Counted from the first letter of the stretch, positions 19,467 to 29,148 are shown. The stretch is 64,000 bases of DNA from Leucobacter chromiireducens subsp. chromiireducens (GCF_016758255.1 NZ_QYAD01000003.1:124001-188000); one strand, 5' to 3'. The notes: generated from the sequence alone by a model not told the origin. Numbers and translations: made by a program.

Positions 19467-20288
19467 CTAGACCATCTTGGTGACCTGATCGAAGCCCAGC
19501 TCCACGGGAGTCTCGCGCTCGAACAGCGACACGAGAACCGTGAGCTTACCGGCCGCGGGGTTGATCTCGCTGATCGTGCCCGGCAGCCCCTCGAAGGAGC
19601 CGGACTTGATCGTGATCGTCTCGCCGACCTCGAAGTCGATCTCAACGTTGCCCTGGGCGGCGGCATTGGCCGCGGCCTTGCCCTTCGCCGTTGCTGCGGG
19701 CTCGAGCTCGACGGTGCTCTTCAGCATCTCGAACGCCTCGTTGATGCGCAGGGGCACGGGGTTGTGAGCGTTGCCAACAAAACCGGTCACTCCAGGCGTG
19801 TGGCGAACGACGGACCAGGTGGTCTCAGTCAGGTTCATGCGAACGAGCACGTAGCCGGGGATGCGCACGCGCGTCACCATCTTGCGCTGGCCGTTCTTGA
19901 CCTCCATGACTTCTTCCATGGGGACCTGGATCTCGTAGATGTCGTCAACCGCACCCATCGTCTCGCGACGGTTCCACAGGTTCGACTTCACCTTGCGCTC
20001 GTAGCCGGCGTAGGTGTGAATCACAAACCACTTGCCGGGGCGACGGCGCAGATCCTTCTTGAAAGCCTTGTAGGGATCCTCGGAGGTTTCTGCCTCTGCA
20101 TCCGCAGCGACGCCGTCCTCGGTCTCCTCGTCGACAATCGCCGAGGCCGCAGCCTCTGCTTCCTCAACGGAGTCGATGTCGAGGGCGTCCTCAACTGCCG
20201 CGTCGACAACGGGGTCAGCGGTGTGCGCCAGCGCATCGAGGGCCGCGTCGAGGTCGGCCTCGGGAGTGTTGCTCGTCTCGCTCGTCAT
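19467..20288 (-). CDS. nusG: Transcription termination/antitermination protein NusG
   Basis: 273 residues from ATG 20288 ([10 protein letters not shown]). Binds RNA polymerase and couples it to Rho or the ribosome. An acidic, Ala/Glu-rich extension of ~85 residues, common in actinobacterial NusG, precedes the NGN domain ([19 protein letters not shown]). A C-terminal KOW domain follows ([17 protein letters not shown]). Lies 61 bases after secE and ends at a strong intrinsic terminator. An in-frame upstream ATG at 20405 would run into secE and is rejected. Confidence 0.97.
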   Translation of the reverse strand: MTSETSNTPEADLDAALDALAHTADPVVDAAVEDALDIDSVEEAEAAASAIVDEETEDGVAADAEAETSEDPYKAFKKDLRRRPGKWFVIHTYAGYERKVKSNLWNRRETMGAVDDIYEIQVPMEEVMEVKNGQRKMVTRVRIPGYVLVRMNLTETTWSVVRHTPGVTGFVGNAHNPVPLRINEAFEMLKSTVELEPAATAKGKAAANAAAQGNVEIDFEVGETITIKSGSFEGLPGTISEINPAAGKLTVLVSLFERETPVELGFDQVTKMV

Positions 20289-20349
20289 CTGCTGCTCTTG
20301 CTTTCTGTGCTTACCGAATTCGGGGCCGGGAGTAGCGCGTCTCGCGCGA

Positions 20350-20622
20350 CTATCCGAGCGGCGTCCCGAAGATGAAGACGGTGATGAAGCTGAAGACCTG
20401 GTCAAGTGCCCACACCAGCGCCATCATGATCACCACGAAGGCGATCACAACGAGCGTGTAGTTGATGAGCTCCTTGCGGGTCGGCGTTACGACCTTCTTC
20501 AGCTCGGCGATGACCTGCTGGATGAAGAGCACGATCCGGCTGAACCAGTTGCGCTTTGCAGCGCGGTCGCTGGTAGCGCGCTCGGCTACGCCGCCGCTCT
20601 CCTCAACTTCACTGGTGCTCAC
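20350..20622 (-). CDS. secE: Preprotein translocase subunit SecE
   Basis: 90 residues, a single-helix SecE of the short actinobacterial type. The cytoplasmic amphipathic part ([21 protein letters not shown]) and the following transmembrane helix ([17 protein letters not shown]) match the family. It clamps SecY in the Sec translocon. GTG start at 20622 with GAAAGGAA 6 bases upstream. Lies just after tRNA-Trp and before nusG, the conserved order. Confidence 0.96.
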   Translation of the reverse strand: MSTSEVEESGGVAERATSDRAAKRNWFSRIVLFIQQVIAELKKVVTPTRKELINYTLVVIAFVVIMMALVWALDQVFSFITVFIFGTPLG

Positions 20623-20641
20623 TCGCCGTTCCTTTCAATAG

Positions 20642-20671
20642 ACTCGTTCGGCGCCGAAGCGCCGAACGAGT
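20642..20671 (-). terminator. UUCG hairpin between tRNA-Trp and secE
   Basis: A perfect 13-bp stem (20642-20654 with 20659-20671) with a UUCG loop on the minus strand starts 4 bases after the tRNA 3' end and ends about 8 bases before the secE ribosome site. There is no U tract. It could stop part of the transcription after the tRNA, guide tRNA 3' processing, or modulate secE expression. Confidence 0.7.
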
Positions 20672-20675
20672 GCGG

Positions 20676-20748
20676 CAGGGCGGACAGGACTCGAACCTGC
20701 AACCTGCGGTTTTGGAGACCGCTGCTCTACCAATTGAGCCACCGCCCT
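20676..20748 (-). tRNA. tRNA-Trp (CCA anticodon)
   Basis: 73-base cloverleaf on the minus strand. The acceptor stem AGGGCGG pairs with CCGCCCT and the discriminator base is G. The D arm contains GCTCAATTGGTAGAGC, the anticodon loop is TCTCCAAAA (anticodon CCA, tryptophan), and the T arm has GGTTCGAGTCC. The 3' CCA is not encoded. Lies just before secE, as in many actinobacteria. Confidence 0.97.
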
Positions 20749-20796
20749 ATGGAAACTGACTTAAGAACTTCCATTCCCGAAAGGTCGAAACCTTCA

Positions 20797-20823
20797 GGCA
20801 TAGGAAAGTATGGCAGAAGTCAA
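20797..20823 (-). promoter_or_regulatory. Candidate promoter of tRNA-Trp/secE/nusG
   Basis: On the minus strand TTGACT (20823-20818) and TATGCC (20802-20797) are separated by 15 bases, about 50 bases before the tRNA 5' end. The spacer is short, so confidence is limited. No better candidate was seen nearby. Confidence 0.4.
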
Positions 20824-20946
20824 CTACCGAGGACTACCTTACGGGATCCCGGGCGGGTTGTCGAACTGGCACGCAGCGCCCGGAACGTCGCGCTGCGCCG
20901 ACACCTCTGCTGCGTATCGGCACGCGTTCGCGCTCACGCGCGGGCA

Positions 20947-20980
20947 GCGTAGCTCCGGCCCGACTGGTCCGGAGCTACGC
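20947..20980 (-). terminator. Terminator of the metallophosphoesterase gene
   Basis: A perfect 12-bp stem (20947-20958 with 20969-20980) around a 10-base loop, 14 bases beyond the stop of the metallophosphoesterase gene. No clear U tract follows. Confidence 0.65.
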
Positions 20981-20993
20981 CCTGATCGGGGAG

Positions 20994-23381
20994 TTAGCCC
21001 CGACTCATGCGGCGGCGCAGGCCGAGTGCGGCCGCACCCGCGAGCACGAGCGCGCCGGCTGCGGCAAGCACCGGAATACCCGCAGAACCGGTCTGCGCGA
21101 GTTCGTCATTCACCGGGGTGTCTCCGGCGCCGGGCCGCGTGTCGCCGCCGGTTCCGGATCCCGCGCCAGTGTTCCCTGACCCCGACCCATCAACGCCGGG
21201 GCCGCCCGGCTCACCCGTTCCTGGCTGCTCAGATTCCACCGCCTGCTGCCACACGGCGAGCGCCGCCCGCAGTTCGCCCTCGGCCGCATTCAGCTGCGCC
21301 TGAGCCACGTTCAGCGTGCCCCGAAGCTCCGTGGCCTCGGCAAGTTCTGCCCGCAGCGCTCGCTCGGCAGCCTCCGCCCCGCGCTGCGCGGCCCGCGCCT
21401 CGGCGAGTGCCCCCTCGGCTTCCTCGATAGCCGCATCCAGTGGCGCCCGGTCCACCGAGACCATCCGGTCCTCGAGCGCTCCCGCCCCATCCGAGATCTG
21501 CCACACCAGTGCGTCCACTGCGTCCTGCGTGGCGGGCTGGCTCGCCAGCTGTGCCCGAAGCTCCGCCACCGCGACCTCCGCCTCGTGCGTCTCAGGAATC
21601 ACGAGGTCAAAGTCGCCCGCTTGGGCCGGGGTGACCACACCGAGCACACGCTCGACCTGCGCGATGGCGGCCTCGGCACGCGTGCGCGCGTCAGTCAGGG
21701 CAGCCTCATCGAGCGCACCCGCAACGAAGCGGAAGGTGCGCGGAGCGCTCTGGTTTTGGTAGGAGTCGTACGCAACCAGCGTTGCCTCGTACTCGCGCCC
21801 GATAGTGAGCGTCCGATCAATCGGCTGCCCCACCTTGTTGCCCGCACGCACCGCAAGCGGAATGTCGAGCGCCGCTGGCTTCGGCGCGACAACATAGTCG
21901 GAGTAGATTCGTCCATTCGCCGGCACGAGGTCAGTGACCTGCCCGGTCTGCACATCAGTCACGGTGAGGGTGTACTCGGCCGTGAACTGATCATCGCCAG
22001 CCTGCGGGAGCCTGAGCACCGGGCCGGTTTCCGTCTGACGCACGGTCGGCTGGCGCTCTCCCCACGCTGGAGCAACGGCGTTGCGATTGGCCTGCGTGTA
22101 AGTGAACTGCGCCTTCGTCTCGGCGGGAGTTGCGCCGCGCGCGATGACCCAGCTCGGGCCCGCGAGCGAACCGGAAGACGCAAACGGCGGATTCTCCTGG
22201 AACGCCCACGCCCCATCGTCGGTGTATGTGCGCCCCGGGTCAGCTGCGTAGTTGATTCGGTCGATCTCGATCCGGTCCCCGTACACGTCCACGACCACCG
22301 ACTGCGCGGTAGGAATCGTGGCATCGCGCGCCAGGCCGGGCCCGAAGACCTGGAACTTCCCGTCGTTTTCGCCGTAGGACATGGACCCCTCGTTCACCGA
22401 GGTGAAGTCCTGCTGGTGGATCGAGCGCTCGTCAGTGATGTTCAGGTGCGAGTGCCCGGAGAAGTAGACCACCTGCGGGAACGCGCTGAGGTTCGTCTTC
22501 AATCCACCGTTCGAGGCCTGCGCACCATCCCACACTGTCGCGGGGATCGGGCGATGCCCAAACACGAAGATCGGCTGGCCCTGCGTCGCGGGATCCTTGC
22601 TCAGCGCGTCGAGCCGCCCGTAGAGCCAGTTTGCCTGCGTGGTGTTCCATGCCTCGGTGTTCACCACGAACGCGGGGAACTCGCCAATTTGGGATTCGTA
22701 GTACCCGGTGGTGCCGGGGAACCAGTCATCCGGATACTGCTCCGCCATGCGGGTCACGTAGTCGTCGTGGTTGCCGAACGACATCATCACCTGGGTATCG
22801 GTCATCCCGGTGCGCGCGAGGTTGCGCTCCAGCATCTCGCGCGGGTACTGGTGATCCGCCGCCGAGTTGAAGTAATTGTCGTTGATCTGATCGCCGTTTG
22901 AAATCAGCGCATCGGGGTTCGGGGCGATCCGCTTCAGGGTGTCGAAGTAGCCGTCCCACTTCGCCATCGCCGGCCCCGTCCCCGTCGAGAGGTGAATGTC
23001 ACTCATCACGGCGAACTGGGCGAGCGGCTCCTCGGCTGTCTTGACAAGAATCCCGCGAATCATCGGGAGACTCTCTGCGCGGTCGGTGAACGCGACGGCC
23101 GTGAGATTCGCGGTCTTTTCGATCAGGATCGGGCCCGTTGCCAGAGCACTGTCACGCGTGGGGTGCGTGCCGTCGAGCGTGTACCGAACCTCCGTCCCCT
23201 CAGCCGAGGTGAGGGTCACCGCCTGTGGTCCGACGTAGCGGCCGCTCTCGTGGCTTGCCGCGGGCGGGGAGACTTCACCGCTCACCGCGGCATGAGCTGC
23301 GACAGCCGTGGGCAGCGCCGCCTGCGCCCCAAGCAGCGCGACACCGCTCAACGCAAGGGCAGCGATCCTTCGTTTCGACAT
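20994..23381 (-). CDS. Sortase-anchored metallophosphoesterase
   Basis: 795 residues from ATG 23381, which has GAGAGGAATCC upstream; the open frame extends further but into non-coding sequence. A Sec signal peptide (KRRIAALALSGVALLGAQAA) is followed by a chitobiase-like C-terminal fold (TSAEGTEVRYTLDGTHPT). The calcineurin-type phosphoesterase domain then shows all metal-binding motifs: SDIHL, NGDQIND, GNHDDY, GHRP and SGHSHLN. A long helical, Ala/Glu-rich stalk follows. The C-terminus has LAQTG, a hydrophobic helix and RRRMSRG, a cell-wall sorting signal of the LAXTG (class E sortase) type. It is a wall-displayed phosphatase or phosphodiesterase; the substrate is unknown. Divergent from aspartate aminotransferase. 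Confidence 0.88.
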   Translation of the reverse strand: MSKRRIAALALSGVALLGAQAALPTAVAAHAAVSGEVSPPAASHESGRYVGPQAVTLTSAEGTEVRYTLDGTHPTRDSALATGPILIEKTANLTAVAFTDRAESLPMIRGILVKTAEEPLAQFAVMSDIHLSTGTGPAMAKWDGYFDTLKRIAPNPDALISNGDQINDNYFNSAADHQYPREMLERNLARTGMTDTQVMMSFGNHDDYVTRMAEQYPDDWFPGTTGYYESQIGEFPAFVVNTEAWNTTQANWLYGRLDALSKDPATQGQPIFVFGHRPIPATVWDGAQASNGGLKTNLSAFPQVVYFSGHSHLNITDERSIHQQDFTSVNEGSMSYGENDGKFQVFGPGLARDATIPTAQSVVVDVYGDRIEIDRINYAADPGRTYTDDGAWAFQENPPFASSGSLAGPSWVIARGATPAETKAQFTYTQANRNAVAPAWGERQPTVRQTETGPVLRLPQAGDDQFTAEYTLTVTDVQTGQVTDLVPANGRIYSDYVVAPKPAALDIPLAVRAGNKVGQPIDRTLTIGREYEATLVAYDSYQNQSAPRTFRFVAGALDEAALTDARTRAEAAIAQVERVLGVVTPAQAGDFDLVIPETHEAEVAVAELRAQLASQPATQDAVDALVWQISDGAGALEDRMVSVDRAPLDAAIEEAEGALAEARAAQRGAEAAERALRAELAEATELRGTLNVAQAQLNAAEGELRAALAVWQQAVESEQPGTGEPGGPGVDGSGSGNTGAGSGTGGDTRPGAGDTPVNDELAQTGSAGIPVLAAAGALVLAGAAALGLRRRMSRG

Positions 23382-23554
23382 GGATTCCTCTCGTCCGGCG
23401 CCCGAGATAGGCACACATGAATCCAAGTTGTCGATACAGGATGTCGGCGTTTTGGCCCCGGCGTGAAAGCTGCATGAACACCGCTTCACCCCGGATTCAC
23501 CCATTGGCCTGCACGCATTCCCGCGCGGACGCCCACACGTCCTAGACTGGTCTC

Positions 23555-24757
23555 GTGACCACCATCTCTCGTCTGTCAAAGAAGCTCGGTGCTATCGCCG
23601 AGTCCGCCACGCTCAAAGTCGACGCCAAGGCGAAGGCCCTCCAGGCCGAGGGCCGTCCCGTCATCAGTTACGCCGCCGGTGAGCCCGATTTCGCGACGCC
23701 CCCGCACATCGTCGATGCCGCCCGTGCAGCGCTCGATGATCCCAAGAATTTCCGCTACACCGCCGCAGCCGGCCTGCCCGAGCTGAAGGAGGCCATCGCC
23801 GCGAAGACCGCGCGCGATTCCGGCTGGGCGATCGACCCCTCGCAGGTGATCGTCACGAACGGTGGCAAGCAGGCCGTGTACCAGGCGTTCCAGGCGCTGC
23901 TCGATCCGGGCGACGAGGTCCTCCTCCCGGCCCCGTACTGGACCACGTACCCCGAGGCGATTCAGCTGGCAGACGGCGTTCCCGTTGAGGTGTTCGCCGG
24001 CTCGGATCAGGGCTACAAGGTCACCGTTGAGCAGCTCGAGGCCGCACGCACCGAGCGCACGAAGGTGCTGCTCTTTGTCTCGCCGTCGAACCCCACCGGC
24101 GCCGTCTATACGCCGGAGGAGACGAAGGCGATCGGCGACTGGGCCGACGCCAACGGCCTGTGGGTCATCGCTGACGAGATCTACCAGAACCTCACGTATG
24201 ACGGGGTTCGCGCGGTGTCGATTGTCGAGGCAACCCCTGCGCTGCAGGATCGCGCGATCCTCGTGAACGGTGTTGCGAAGACCTACGCAATGACGGGCTG
24301 GCGCCTCGGCTGGATGCTCGGCCCCGCCGACGTCATCAAGGGTGCCGCCAACCTGCAGTCGCACCTCACCTCAAACATCAACAACATCGCGCAGCGCGCA
24401 GCGATCGCGGCGCTCACCGGGCCGCAGGAGCCGATCGAGGAGATGCGTCTCGCATTCGATCGCCGCCGCAAGCTGATCGTCGCGGAGCTGAACAAGGTTC
24501 CGGGCTTCAACTGCCCCACCCCCGAGGGCGCGTTCTACGCGTACGTGGATGTGACCGCGGCACTCGGCAAGCCCGTGCGCGGCGTCACGCCGACGACCTC
24601 GCTCGAGCTCGCGGACCTCATCCTTGAGCACGCAGAGGTTGCCGCGGTGCCCGGCGAGGCCTTCGGCCCCTCCGGGTACCTCCGCTTCAGCTACGCGCTC
24701 GGCGACGACGCGATCCTCGAGGGCGTCCAGCGCATCCAGGCGCTGCTCTCCGAGTAA
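23555..24757 (+). CDS. Aspartate aminotransferase (class I, PLP)
   Basis: 400 residues. Transfers the amino group between aspartate and 2-oxoglutarate. N-terminal signature [12 protein letters not shown], phosphate/cofactor region [11 protein letters not shown], and the PLP-binding lysine is Lys242 in [15 protein letters not shown]. The size and motifs match the Thermus/Bacillus subgroup (I-gamma/I-b type). GTG start at 23555. Proximity to secE/nusG is a recurring actinobacterial arrangement, here interrupted by the metallophosphoesterase. Exact amino-acid preference cannot be read from sequence. Confidence 0.93.
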   Translation: MTTISRLSKKLGAIAESATLKVDAKAKALQAEGRPVISYAAGEPDFATPPHIVDAARAALDDPKNFRYTAAAGLPELKEAIAAKTARDSGWAIDPSQVIVTNGGKQAVYQAFQALLDPGDEVLLPAPYWTTYPEAIQLADGVPVEVFAGSDQGYKVTVEQLEAARTERTKVLLFVSPSNPTGAVYTPEETKAIGDWADANGLWVIADEIYQNLTYDGVRAVSIVEATPALQDRAILVNGVAKTYAMTGWRLGWMLGPADVIKGAANLQSHLTSNINNIAQRAAIAALTGPQEPIEEMRLAFDRRRKLIVAELNKVPGFNCPTPEGAFYAYVDVTAALGKPVRGVTPTTSLELADLILEHAEVAAVPGEAFGPSGYLRFSYALGDDAILEGVQRIQALLSE

Positions 24758-24775
24758 CACGCCTCGTGCGAACGA

Positions 24776-24811
24776 GAACGGCGGCAGCTCCTTCGGGAAC
24801 TGCCGCCGTTC
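24776..24811. terminator. Terminator of aspartate aminotransferase gene
   Basis: A 16-bp stem with one mismatch (24776-24791 with 24796-24811) and a TTCG loop, 19 bases beyond the stop. It lies between convergent genes and may serve both strands. Confidence 0.8.
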
Positions 24812-24868
24812 GACGTTGTGCGGGGGGGGTGTTGGTGCGGCACCCGTTCCAGCGCCAAGCACGGTCTT

Positions 24869-25429
24869 CTAGAACGCGACTAGCACCTGGTCGAGCACGA
24901 GCTCCACGGGCTGGTCGCTGCGGAAAAGCAGCCAATCTAGGCAGGCGCCCGCCAGGGCGCCAAAGAATGCCGCGCCCGCGGTCTCAGTGGTCTCCGCGGC
25001 ATGCGGGTCGCCGTTTGCCTCGCGGGCTGCGCGCAGCACGTCTCGGAATCGCACCGTCACTGATCCCCGTGCGAGGGTCATGGTGTCAGCCCAGGGCCGA
25101 TCGGTACGAAACACTTCGGAGGCCATGAGCTTCGCGAGATCGAGGTTGCCCCTCAGGGTCTCGAGCGTCACGGCCGCGACGGCGCGCGGCCCATCCGCGG
25201 GGGCCACTGCCTCACGCGCCGCATCGATCGCGGCGGCAAGCTTCGCAAAACCATCGCGGATCACCTCTTCAAAGATCGCGTCCTTCGAGGCGAAGTTGTA
25301 GTACAGGCTCCCCTTGGCCACCCCGGCGGCCTCGGCGATCTGGTCCATGGACGCACCGCTGATCCCGTGCTGCGCGGCAACCCGCACAGCAGCCTCAGTG
25401 ATGAGCTGTTTGGTGTTGACGCGAGCCAT
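24869..25429 (-). CDS. TetR-family transcriptional regulator
   Basis: 186 residues from ATG 25429, which has GGGGAAG 7 bases upstream. The N-terminal helix-turn-helix is typical (DQIAEAAGVAKGSLYYNFASK). The C-terminal ligand domain is variable and ends DQVLVAF. It follows the Lrp-type regulator by 14 bases on the same strand, so they may share a transcript. No efflux gene is next to it. The nearest TetR-style palindrome is at 32502-32515, in front of the ABC/YhgE pair 7 kb away. In other actinobacteria such pairs have an adjacent TetR gene (family knowledge), so that pair is a plausible target. Confidence 0.9.
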   Translation of the reverse strand: MARVNTKQLITEAAVRVAAQHGISGASMDQIAEAAGVAKGSLYYNFASKDAIFEEVIRDGFAKLAAAIDAAREAVAPADGPRAVAAVTLETLRGNLDLAKLMASEVFRTDRPWADTMTLARGSVTVRFRDVLRAAREANGDPHAAETTETAGAAFFGALAGACLDWLLFRSDQPVELVLDQVLVAF

Positions 25430-25443
25430 ACCTCTATCTTCCC

Positions 25444-26535
25444 CTACTTGGCGAGCACTTGCCCCCACGAGGGCGGGATGATCTCTCCTGTGGCGCGGCC
25501 CCCGTCGCCCAGCAGCCACCCCACGCGTTTCACGATGCGCAGCGCGATGGCGCTCTCGCGGATCACCAGCGACGGCACCGCTTCGACAAGCATCTCCTCG
25601 ATTCGCGGCACCTCGGCAACCGAGCGCAGCCACACCGCAATCAGGATGTTGGTGCGCCCGGTGGTTGAGGCGCAGAGCCGCACTCCAGGGATCTGGGCCA
25701 CACGCTGGGCAAGCTTCTCGTGTTCCGTCGCAGGCACCGCCGCAAACCACTGAGCGGTCACCGGGGTTCCCGTCACTCCCTGCGCGACCTCGCATCGGAA
25801 GTGCACGAGCCCGTGCTCGACCGCCGCGCGGATCTGCCGCCGCACCGTCGGCTCGCTCATCCCGAGGCTCCTGGCGATCTCGGATGCCGACGCGCGACCG
25901 TCGAGTGCAAGAGAGCGGAGCACAGCGGGATCCACGCGCGGCGGTGTGGCCTCTGCACGCTGACGGGGGTTCAGCTTCGCGACGTTGCGCGCCTGCTCCT
26001 GCGTGAGCGACTTCATCGACCAGCTATCGGCGATCACGTGCATACGTGTGCTGAACGAGGTCTCGACGTGTTCGACACCCGGTACTGCCGCGATGACGGG
26101 CAGCGTCTGCTCCGTGAGGTGCGCGAGCGAGGCCGCCGAGACGGTCAGCAAGAGGTCACGGTGGCGCGCGGAGATATCAAGAGACACGACATCGGGCAGT
26201 GCGGACAGCGCGCTGATCACCTCTTCACGCTGCGGCACCGCACACATGACCTCGATGAACGCGGTCACCGGGCAGAGCCGCGTCGCGAGCGGGTGCGCCG
26301 CAATCCACGCGACTCCGGCATCGGTGAGACGCTTCCAGCGTGCGGCGAGGGTGGTGCTGTGCACGCCCAGGATGGACGCCAAACTCGTCCACGAGGCCCG
26401 CGGGGCAATCTGCAGCGCATGCACGAGTTGCAGATCCTCATCATCGAGCACCGAGGGATCATGGAGATGATCGTTTCGTGTAATTTCTCGCACGTACTGA
26501 TTGAAACCTGCATTTTCACTCGACGCAAGATCCAA
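25444..26535 (-). CDS. Lrp/AsnC-family regulator with tandem domains
   Basis: 363 residues if the TTG at 26535 is used, 349 from the GTG at 26493; neither has a clear ribosome site. Two winged helix-turn-helix units are visible (ASWTSLASILGVHSTTLAAR near residue 50 and SASEIARSLGMSEPTVRRQI near 215). Each is followed by an AsnC ligand-binding domain, giving about twice the usual Lrp length. Divergent from the M20 amidohydrolase/MHS transporter pair with only ~66 bases between, so it most likely controls those genes in response to an amino acid or related compound. Confidence 0.88.
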   Translation of the reverse strand: MDLASSENAGFNQYVREITRNDHLHDPSVLDDEDLQLVHALQIAPRASWTSLASILGVHSTTLAARWKRLTDAGVAWIAAHPLATRLCPVTAFIEVMCAVPQREEVISALSALPDVVSLDISARHRDLLLTVSAASLAHLTEQTLPVIAAVPGVEHVETSFSTRMHVIADSWSMKSLTQEQARNVAKLNPRQRAEATPPRVDPAVLRSLALDGRASASEIARSLGMSEPTVRRQIRAAVEHGLVHFRCEVAQGVTGTPVTAQWFAAVPATEHEKLAQRVAQIPGVRLCASTTGRTNILIAVWLRSVAEVPRIEEMLVEAVPSLVIRESAIALRIVKRVGWLLGDGGRATGEIIPPSWGQVLAK

Positions 26536-26601
26536 ACACGCAGACTATCTGGCGTGCGGCTGCGCGTTCGTAGCCCCTGACCTTCCTGCAACGGAGCATG
26601 T

Positions 26602-27831
26602 ATGACGTCCCCCACCCCCACCGAGCTCACGCAGCTGCGTCGCGCACTGCACGCGATTCCTGAGATCGGGCTCTCATTGCCGCGCACGCAGCGGACCCTG
26701 CTCGACGCGCTCGACGGGCTTCCGCTGGAGGTGCGCCTCGGACAAGCGAGTACCTCAATTACCGCGGTGCTCCGCGGCACCCACCCTGACCGCGCCTCGG
26801 ACGCGCCCGCGGTGCTGCTCCGCGCCGATATGGATGGGCTGCCGATCGACGAACCGGAGTCGGCAGATCCCCGATCCGAAATCGCGGGCGCCATGCACGC
26901 TTGCGGCCACGACCTCCACATGGCCATGCTGGTGGGCGCAGCTCTCGAGCTGAGCGCACGCCGCGCCGAACTCCGCGGAGACGTCGTCTTCATGTTTCAG
27001 CCCGGCGAAGAGGGGTGGGGCGGCGCGCGAGTCATGATTGACGAGGGCGTGCTCACAGCTGCCGGCCCGGAGGCAGGCGCCGCCTTCGCGATACACGTCT
27101 TCACCGGCGATCCACGGCCCGCACGTTTCGAGGTGTGCTCCGGCACCGCCATGGCCGCGGCAGCCGCGCTCACCATTGAGATCATTGGCCGCGGCGGCCA
27201 CGGCTCAGCCCCGCATCTCGCGAGCGACCCGGTCCCCACCGCAGCGGAGACCATTCTCGCGCTGCAGAGCGCCACGACCCGCCGATTCAATGCGCTCGAT
27301 CCCGTCGTCGTGACCGTGGGGCAAGTAACGGCAGGCACAGCGCGGAACATCATCCCCGACCGCGCGCAGCTGTTTGCCACCGTTCGCAGCTTCTCGCACG
27401 CAAGCCAGGCACGCGCGGCCGAGGTGCTTCCGGCCGTGGCTGAGGGGATCGCTCATGCACACGGTCAGGACGCAGTCGTCGAGTTTCGCCCCGAGTTCCC
27501 GCCCGTGGTCAACGAAGGCGCGAACGTCACCACCACCGTCGAAGCCGCGAGCCGGCGATTCGGGGCTGACGCCGTTCGTACCCTTGATACCCCCAAGACG
27601 GCGTCCGAAGACTTCGCCGAGATTCTCGAGCGCGTTCCCGGTGCCTTCGTCTTCCTCGACGCCACCCCTTCCGCGGGAGCCGGGTACAACCACTCCCCCT
27701 TCGCCGCGTACGACGATTCCGTACTCGGTGATGGCGCTGCGCTGTACGCAGAGTTCGCGGTGCAGCGGCTCGCGGAACTGAGCGCCGCAGATATCACTTC
27801 CCACCCACTCACGCGCAACGACCGCGCGTGA
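26602..27831 (+). CDS. M20 family metallo-amidohydrolase (hippurate hydrolase-like)
   Basis: 409 residues. Zinc-ligand motifs of the M20D group are present: HACGHDLHMAML and FQPGEEGWGG. The dimerisation domain starts near IEIIGRGGHGSAPH, and a late SEDFAEIL motif carries a further ligand. The family removes acyl groups from N-acyl amino acids (hippurate, N-acetyl amino acids). ATG 26602 has GGAG 5 bases upstream. The next gene, an MHS transporter, starts 17 bases on, and a divergent Lrp-type regulator lies upstream, so uptake and hydrolysis of an acylated amino acid is likely. The substrate is unknown. Confidence 0.9.
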   Translation: MTSPTPTELTQLRRALHAIPEIGLSLPRTQRTLLDALDGLPLEVRLGQASTSITAVLRGTHPDRASDAPAVLLRADMDGLPIDEPESADPRSEIAGAMHACGHDLHMAMLVGAALELSARRAELRGDVVFMFQPGEEGWGGARVMIDEGVLTAAGPEAGAAFAIHVFTGDPRPARFEVCSGTAMAAAAALTIEIIGRGGHGSAPHLASDPVPTAAETILALQSATTRRFNALDPVVVTVGQVTAGTARNIIPDRAQLFATVRSFSHASQARAAEVLPAVAEGIAHAHGQDAVVEFRPEFPPVVNEGANVTTTVEAASRRFGADAVRTLDTPKTASEDFAEILERVPGAFVFLDATPSAGAGYNHSPFAAYDDSVLGDGAALYAEFAVQRLAELSAADITSHPLTRNDRA

Positions 27832-27848
27832 CCCCACCGAAGGACATC

Positions 27849-29138
27849 ATGACCACGACAACCTCCGCTCCCAGGGTCGCACCGCCGCGATCCCAGTTCC
27901 GCACCGTCTTCGCCACCAGCTTCGGCAATGCGCTCGAGTGGTTCGACTGGCAGATCTACGCCACGTTCGCGCCGTTCATCGCCGCGCAGCTCTTCAACGC
28001 CGAGAACCCGATCTCCTCACTACTGCAGACCTTCGCTATCTTTGCTGTCGGATTCCTCGCTCGACCCCTGGGCGGACTCCTCTTCGGTCTGATCTCAGAC
28101 CGCTTTGGGCGAAAGTCCTCGCTCATCCTCGCGGTGGGTGCGGCGTCCTTCGGGAGCCTCTTGATCGGCTTGATCCCCACCCACGCCGCAATCGGCGCGT
28201 GGGCCGCAGCGTTGTTGCTCGTCGCACGTCTGATCCAGGGGCTGGCGCATGGCGGGGAGATGCCCGCCGCGCAGACCTACATCTCCGAGATCGCTGTTCC
28301 CGAGAAGCGAGGCATGTGGTCTTCCCTCATCTATGTATCCGGCACCACGGGCATTCTTTGCGCAACCCTGTTCGGTGCGGTACTCACGGGCGTGATGAGC
28401 GTGGAAGCCATGCAGCAGTGGGGCTGGCGCGTTCCCTTCATCGTGGCCGCCGCGATGGGGCTCTTCGTGCTCGTGATGCGCATCGGCATGCATGAGACCG
28501 AGTCCTTCACCACCGGTCGGCTGCAAACGCTCACCGAGACCCGACCGGAGCCGCTCCTCCCCGCACGCCGCGCCGCCATGCTGGTGATCCTGCTGACCCT
28601 CGGCGCCACCGTGTCGTTCTACGTGTGGGGCGTCACGGCCCCAGCGGTCGCAACCGCGACGCTCGGCATGGACCCGAGCGGTGCGCTCTGGGCGGGTGCC
28701 GGTGGCATCATCGTCTTCATCGCCGCGCTGCCGCTCTGGGGCCGACTCTCCGATCGCATCGGTCGGAAGCGTGTGCTGGCAATCAGCCTGCTCGGCACCG
28801 CGGCACTCTACTTCCCCATGCAGTCGCTGATGTCCGATCAGCCGTGGACGTTGTTCGTCGCGACCGCGTCCGTGCTCGTCTTCCTCGCGGGCACGATGGC
28901 GATCCTGCCCGCTGTGTTCGCCGAGCTCTTCCCCACACACATCCGCACGGTGGGAACGGCTGTCCCCTACAGCATCGCGGTCGCGCTCTTCGGCGGCACG
29001 GCACCGTACCTGCAGACCTGGTTCAGCGCGCAGCTCGAACTGCCCTGGCTGTTCTCGCTCTACAGCGTGGTCCTGCTGCTGATCTCCGCGGCAACCGCGA
29101 TCTTCCTGCTCCCGGAGACGAAGGGCCGCGTGCTCTAG
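27849..29138 (+). CDS. MFS transporter of the metabolite:H+ symporter type
   Basis: 429 residues from ATG 27849, with GAAGGA four bases upstream; a GTG 21 bases earlier is less likely. Twelve hydrophobic helices. The MHS signature GNALEWFDWQIYATFAP is at the first helix, and RFGRKSSL and RIGRKRVL mark the 2-3 and 8-9 loops. Family members import organic acids, betaine or amino-acid derivatives with protons. Co-transcribed with the M20 amidohydrolase, so it probably imports that enzyme's substrate. Confidence 0.9.
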   Translation: MTTTTSAPRVAPPRSQFRTVFATSFGNALEWFDWQIYATFAPFIAAQLFNAENPISSLLQTFAIFAVGFLARPLGGLLFGLISDRFGRKSSLILAVGAASFGSLLIGLIPTHAAIGAWAAALLLVARLIQGLAHGGEMPAAQTYISEIAVPEKRGMWSSLIYVSGTTGILCATLFGAVLTGVMSVEAMQQWGWRVPFIVAAAMGLFVLVMRIGMHETESFTTGRLQTLTETRPEPLLPARRAAMLVILLTLGATVSFYVWGVTAPAVATATLGMDPSGALWAGAGGIIVFIAALPLWGRLSDRIGRKRVLAISLLGTAALYFPMQSLMSDQPWTLFVATASVLVFLAGTMAILPAVFAELFPTHIRTVGTAVPYSIAVALFGGTAPYLQTWFSAQLELPWLFSLYSVVLLLISAATAIFLLPETKGRVL

Positions 29139-29148
29139 CGTCACGCGC

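Noticed and set aside
19467..20405. NusG start at 20405
   Set aside because: It would overlap the secE 3' end by over 50 bases and add a Ser/Arg-rich leader; ATG 20288 gives the normal acidic N-terminus.
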